DNA of 17,228 nt from GWF2-43-63 sp035390965 (GTDB lineage Bacteria > Bacteroidota > Bacteroidia > Bacteroidales > DTU049). The number at the start of each line of letters is the position of its first letter. Position 1 is the stretch's first letter. Positions 15,862-17,228 of the stretch are shown here, one piece after another. The position numbers were made by a program, and so were the translations under genes. The stretch spans positions 1 through 17,228 of the forward strand of contig DAOPKE010000059.1 in NCBI GenBank assembly GCA_035390965.1. Direction: 5' to 3'. The notes beneath the pieces were generated by a model that made no database searches, had not been told where the DNA came from, and saw only the letters and a list, made by a program, of their open reading frames with translations.

Positions 15862-15937
15862 CCTGCTGACTCCTTCGATACTTCGCACGCTATGCGCAAG
15901 AGGCGCTGCAAGAGCGAAACTCAGGATGACAGCAGGG
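15861..15937 (+). repeat. REP-like dispersed hairpin element, copy 2
   Basis: CCCTGCTG at 15861-15868 pairs perfectly with CAGCAGGG at 15930-15937. The core 15871-15933 is about 90% identical to copy 1 at 13741-13804. An inner GCGC-AAGAG-GCGC mini-stem (near 15894-15906) is present here but not in copy 1. The unit abuts the inverted element on its left, sharing the GGGCCC junction. Confidence 0.75.
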
Positions 15938-16031
15938 TTTTGTTGAAAAATCAATAAGCCACATAAATTATTCAACACAAACTTATTTACTTTAGCTAAT
16001 TCAACAAATTATAATATTTTTACAAACAATA

Positions 16032-16844
16032 ATGGTGAAAACAATCCCTGCAATATTGTCTACAATCCTCTTGCTGTCATGTAACTTTTCCAATCCGGAA
16101 AACAATGCAAATCACTATGCATTCAGAGATATTAAAACCTGCTTCTTTTATAATTATTTATTAGAAAAAAATCCGGCAAACCTTCCATATTTCGAAAATC
16201 AAATTATTCAGGAACTTTCAAAATGTATAAACCAGAAAATACTCTTTGAAGAACTAATTCAAGATTCCACATGCTGGCTGGTTCTGGAATGTATAGACTT
16301 TAATACTTCCCCTGCCGGTATCCGGCAGCCAGGATTTGAAATTTTTCTTGATTCATGTGGCAGCATGTCTCATAATTGTAAAAGTACCTGTCCCGAAGAA
16401 CTTGCTGACAAGTATATTTCATACCTTGACTGGCGCAGTCAAAATTTTCGACGAATCAGACTAACAGACATTGCAGACAAAGAAATGATTATAAGCCCTG
16501 AAATGGGTCGGGTATTCAAATCCAGAGGATTCCTTGAAATGGGAATTGAAACAAACCCGGAAAATTCAGCACAAATCAAACAAATAAGAAATATCAGGAC
16601 TTTTATTCGTGAGGTTGCTTCCAAATACTATGATTTCAGAGACGAAACGGCATACAAGTATTTCTCTAAATCACTCAAAGACCTTTCAAAAACCGAATGG
16701 ATAAAAACTGTAAAGTTGTCAGAGTTCTATTCTGAGTTTCACTTTTTTACGTCAGATCCGGATTCCTTAAATCTTTTCCTTATTCCCTGTGATCACAAGA
16801 AACTAATACAAATTCCCAACAGAGAACACGGGATTATTGACTAA
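16032..16844 (+). CDS. Cysteine-rich lipoprotein of unknown function
   Basis: A 270-residue protein that I do not recognise. The first 17 residues form a lipoprotein signal with lipobox L-L-S-C (Cys17), so the mature protein is likely anchored to an envelope membrane. Eight further cysteines lie at 37, 65, 81, 87, 109, 116, 120 and 253; the run C-G-S-M-S-H-N-C-K-S-T-C (109-120) is notable and could bind a metal or form disulfides. The remainder is mostly helical in character with no repeats or membrane segments. The start ATG at 16032 gives the signal directly. A near-consensus -7 box (TACTTTAG, one mismatch) lies at 15988-15995. Its last 11 bp overlap the 3' end of the opposing carboxypeptidase gene, so the two are convergent. 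Confidence 0.75.
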   Translation: MVKTIPAILSTILLLSCNFSNPENNANHYAFRDIKTCFFYNYLLEKNPANLPYFENQIIQELSKCINQKILFEELIQDSTCWLVLECIDFNTSPAGIRQPGFEIFLDSCGSMSHNCKSTCPEELADKYISYLDWRSQNFRRIRLTDIADKEMIISPEMGRVFKSRGFLEMGIETNPENSAQIKQIRNIRTFIREVASKYYDFRDETAYKYFSKSLKDLSKTEWIKTVKLSEFYSEFHFFTSDPDSLNLFLIPCDHKKLIQIPNREHGIID

Positions 16845-17228
16845 TCTCTTGCAAAAAATCTGCACCACCAGATTTCACCGAAATCTCCGTCTCAGCACCA
16901 ACAAAGAACGCTCTGTTCAGTTCAGTATGTCCCGCCGGAAAACCAAACAGCAGAGGAAAAGAATATTCACAAAGCTGATCGCGGATAATGGTTTCCGCAT
17001 CTTTTCCAAAAGGAGTTTCGTTATCATGCATCTCGCTCATGGTGCCGATCACAACGCCAGCCAGATTATCGAAAACGCCGGCACGTTTAAGTCCCAGCAT
17101 CATACGGTCGATGTGATACAAATATTCATCGAGATCCTCGAGAAATAATATTTTTCCATGCATATCCGGAAATGAGGCAGAGCCTAGCATTGAATACAAC
17201 ACACTCAGGTTGCCACCCACAAGAATTC
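16834..17228 (-). CDS. LD-carboxypeptidase (muramoyltetrapeptide carboxypeptidase, S66), C-terminal part
   Basis: The 3' part of a gene whose start lies beyond the right edge: the frame stays open to 17228 and reads I-L-V-G-G-N-L-S, so the GTG at 17218-17220 is an internal codon and not the start. S66 enzymes remove the terminal D-alanine from murein tetrapeptides during peptidoglycan recycling. The visible piece has the family C-terminal marks: G-G-N-L-S-V-L, K-I-L-F-L-E-D with the catalytic glutamate, H-I-D-R-M-M-L-G-L-K-R-A-G, V-V-I-G-T-M, P-F-G-K, and F-G-F-P-A-G-H with the catalytic histidine. The nucleophile serine is in the unseen N-terminal half. Cytoplasmic, as no export signal can be judged here. 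Convergent with the lipoprotein gene, with an 11-bp overlap of 3' ends. Confidence 0.88.
   Translation of the reverse strand, partial: ILVGGNLSVLYSMLGSASFPDMHGKILFLEDLDEYLYHIDRMMLGLKRAGVFDNLAGVVIGTMSEMHDNETPFGKDAETIIRDQLCEYSFPLLFGFPAGHTELNRAFFVGAETEISVKSGGADFLQEISQ

Larger units (their letters stand above)
15586..16031. other. Non-coding intergenic region with promoter and paired REP-like hairpins
   Basis: No convincing gene lies in these 446 bp. It holds a predicted promoter for the minus-strand cargo gene (15625-15632), an AT-rich stretch, two adjacent hairpin elements in opposite orientation (15783-15937), and the AT-rich upstream region of the lipoprotein gene. Short open frames across the hairpins translate the repeat itself and look like no protein. 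Confidence 0.7.

Noticed and set aside
15663..15869. A 68-residue plus-strand open frame starting with TTG.
   Set aside because: Rare start, no ribosome or promoter context, and its 3' half lies in the inverted hairpin element.
15712..15978. An 88-residue minus-strand open frame.
   Set aside because: It mostly translates the REP-like hairpins; it has no plausible start context or protein-like pattern.

Overview
The window comes from a member of the Bacteroidota, most likely a metagenome-assembled or draft genome, since it carries two runs of exactly 100 N that look like scaffold gaps of unknown length. The assignment rests on four things. There is a GldH-type lipoprotein gene. One secreted protein ends in a type IX secretion (T9SS) type A sorting domain. 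A thioredoxin-fold protein has the DUF4369-like N-terminus typical of the phylum. Several genes are preceded by perfect matches to the Bacteroidota -7 promoter element TAnnTTTG. DNA is AT-rich, with intergenic spaces rich in short hairpins.

Layout, left to right. (1) 14-4949, minus strand: a tight three-gene operon running right to left. It encodes a 1086-residue envelope protein (degenerate peptidase-like N-terminus, TolB-like propeller, Omp85-like barrel), then an M20 amidohydrolase, then GldH. Gaps are 2 bp and a 4-bp overlap. (2) 5082-6426, plus strand: a secreted TlpA-like thioredoxin protein whose C-terminus is lost in gap 1 (6427-6526). (3) 6630-8687, minus strand: a secreted M6-like metalloprotease. 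(4) 8761-13355: a housekeeping block with pheT (plus), folB (minus) and glnS (plus); folB and glnS diverge from back-to-back promoters. (5) 13366-13905: gap 2 followed by a mosaic of short hairpin repeats. (6) 13906-15585, minus strand: a beta-propeller protein with about seven SBBP-like repeats and a T9SS sorting domain. (7) 15586-16031: non-coding, with a promoter and two REP-like hairpins in opposite orientation. (8) 16032-16844, plus strand: a cysteine-rich lipoprotein of unknown function. (9) 16834-17228, minus strand: the C-terminal part of an LD-carboxypeptidase running off the window.

Functionally, most non-housekeeping genes encode cell-envelope or secreted products: an outer-membrane barrel fusion, lipoproteins, a periplasmic thioredoxin, a secreted protease, a T9SS cargo and a peptidoglycan-recycling enzyme. 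pheT, glnS and folB supply translation and folate synthesis. I found no mobile element with a transposase, no CRISPR array, no tRNA or rRNA, and no clear defence or biosynthetic system. The most unusual structures are the dispersed REP-like hairpins, whose terminal stems differ between copies but keep pairing, and the three-part outer-membrane fusion protein in the gldH operon.
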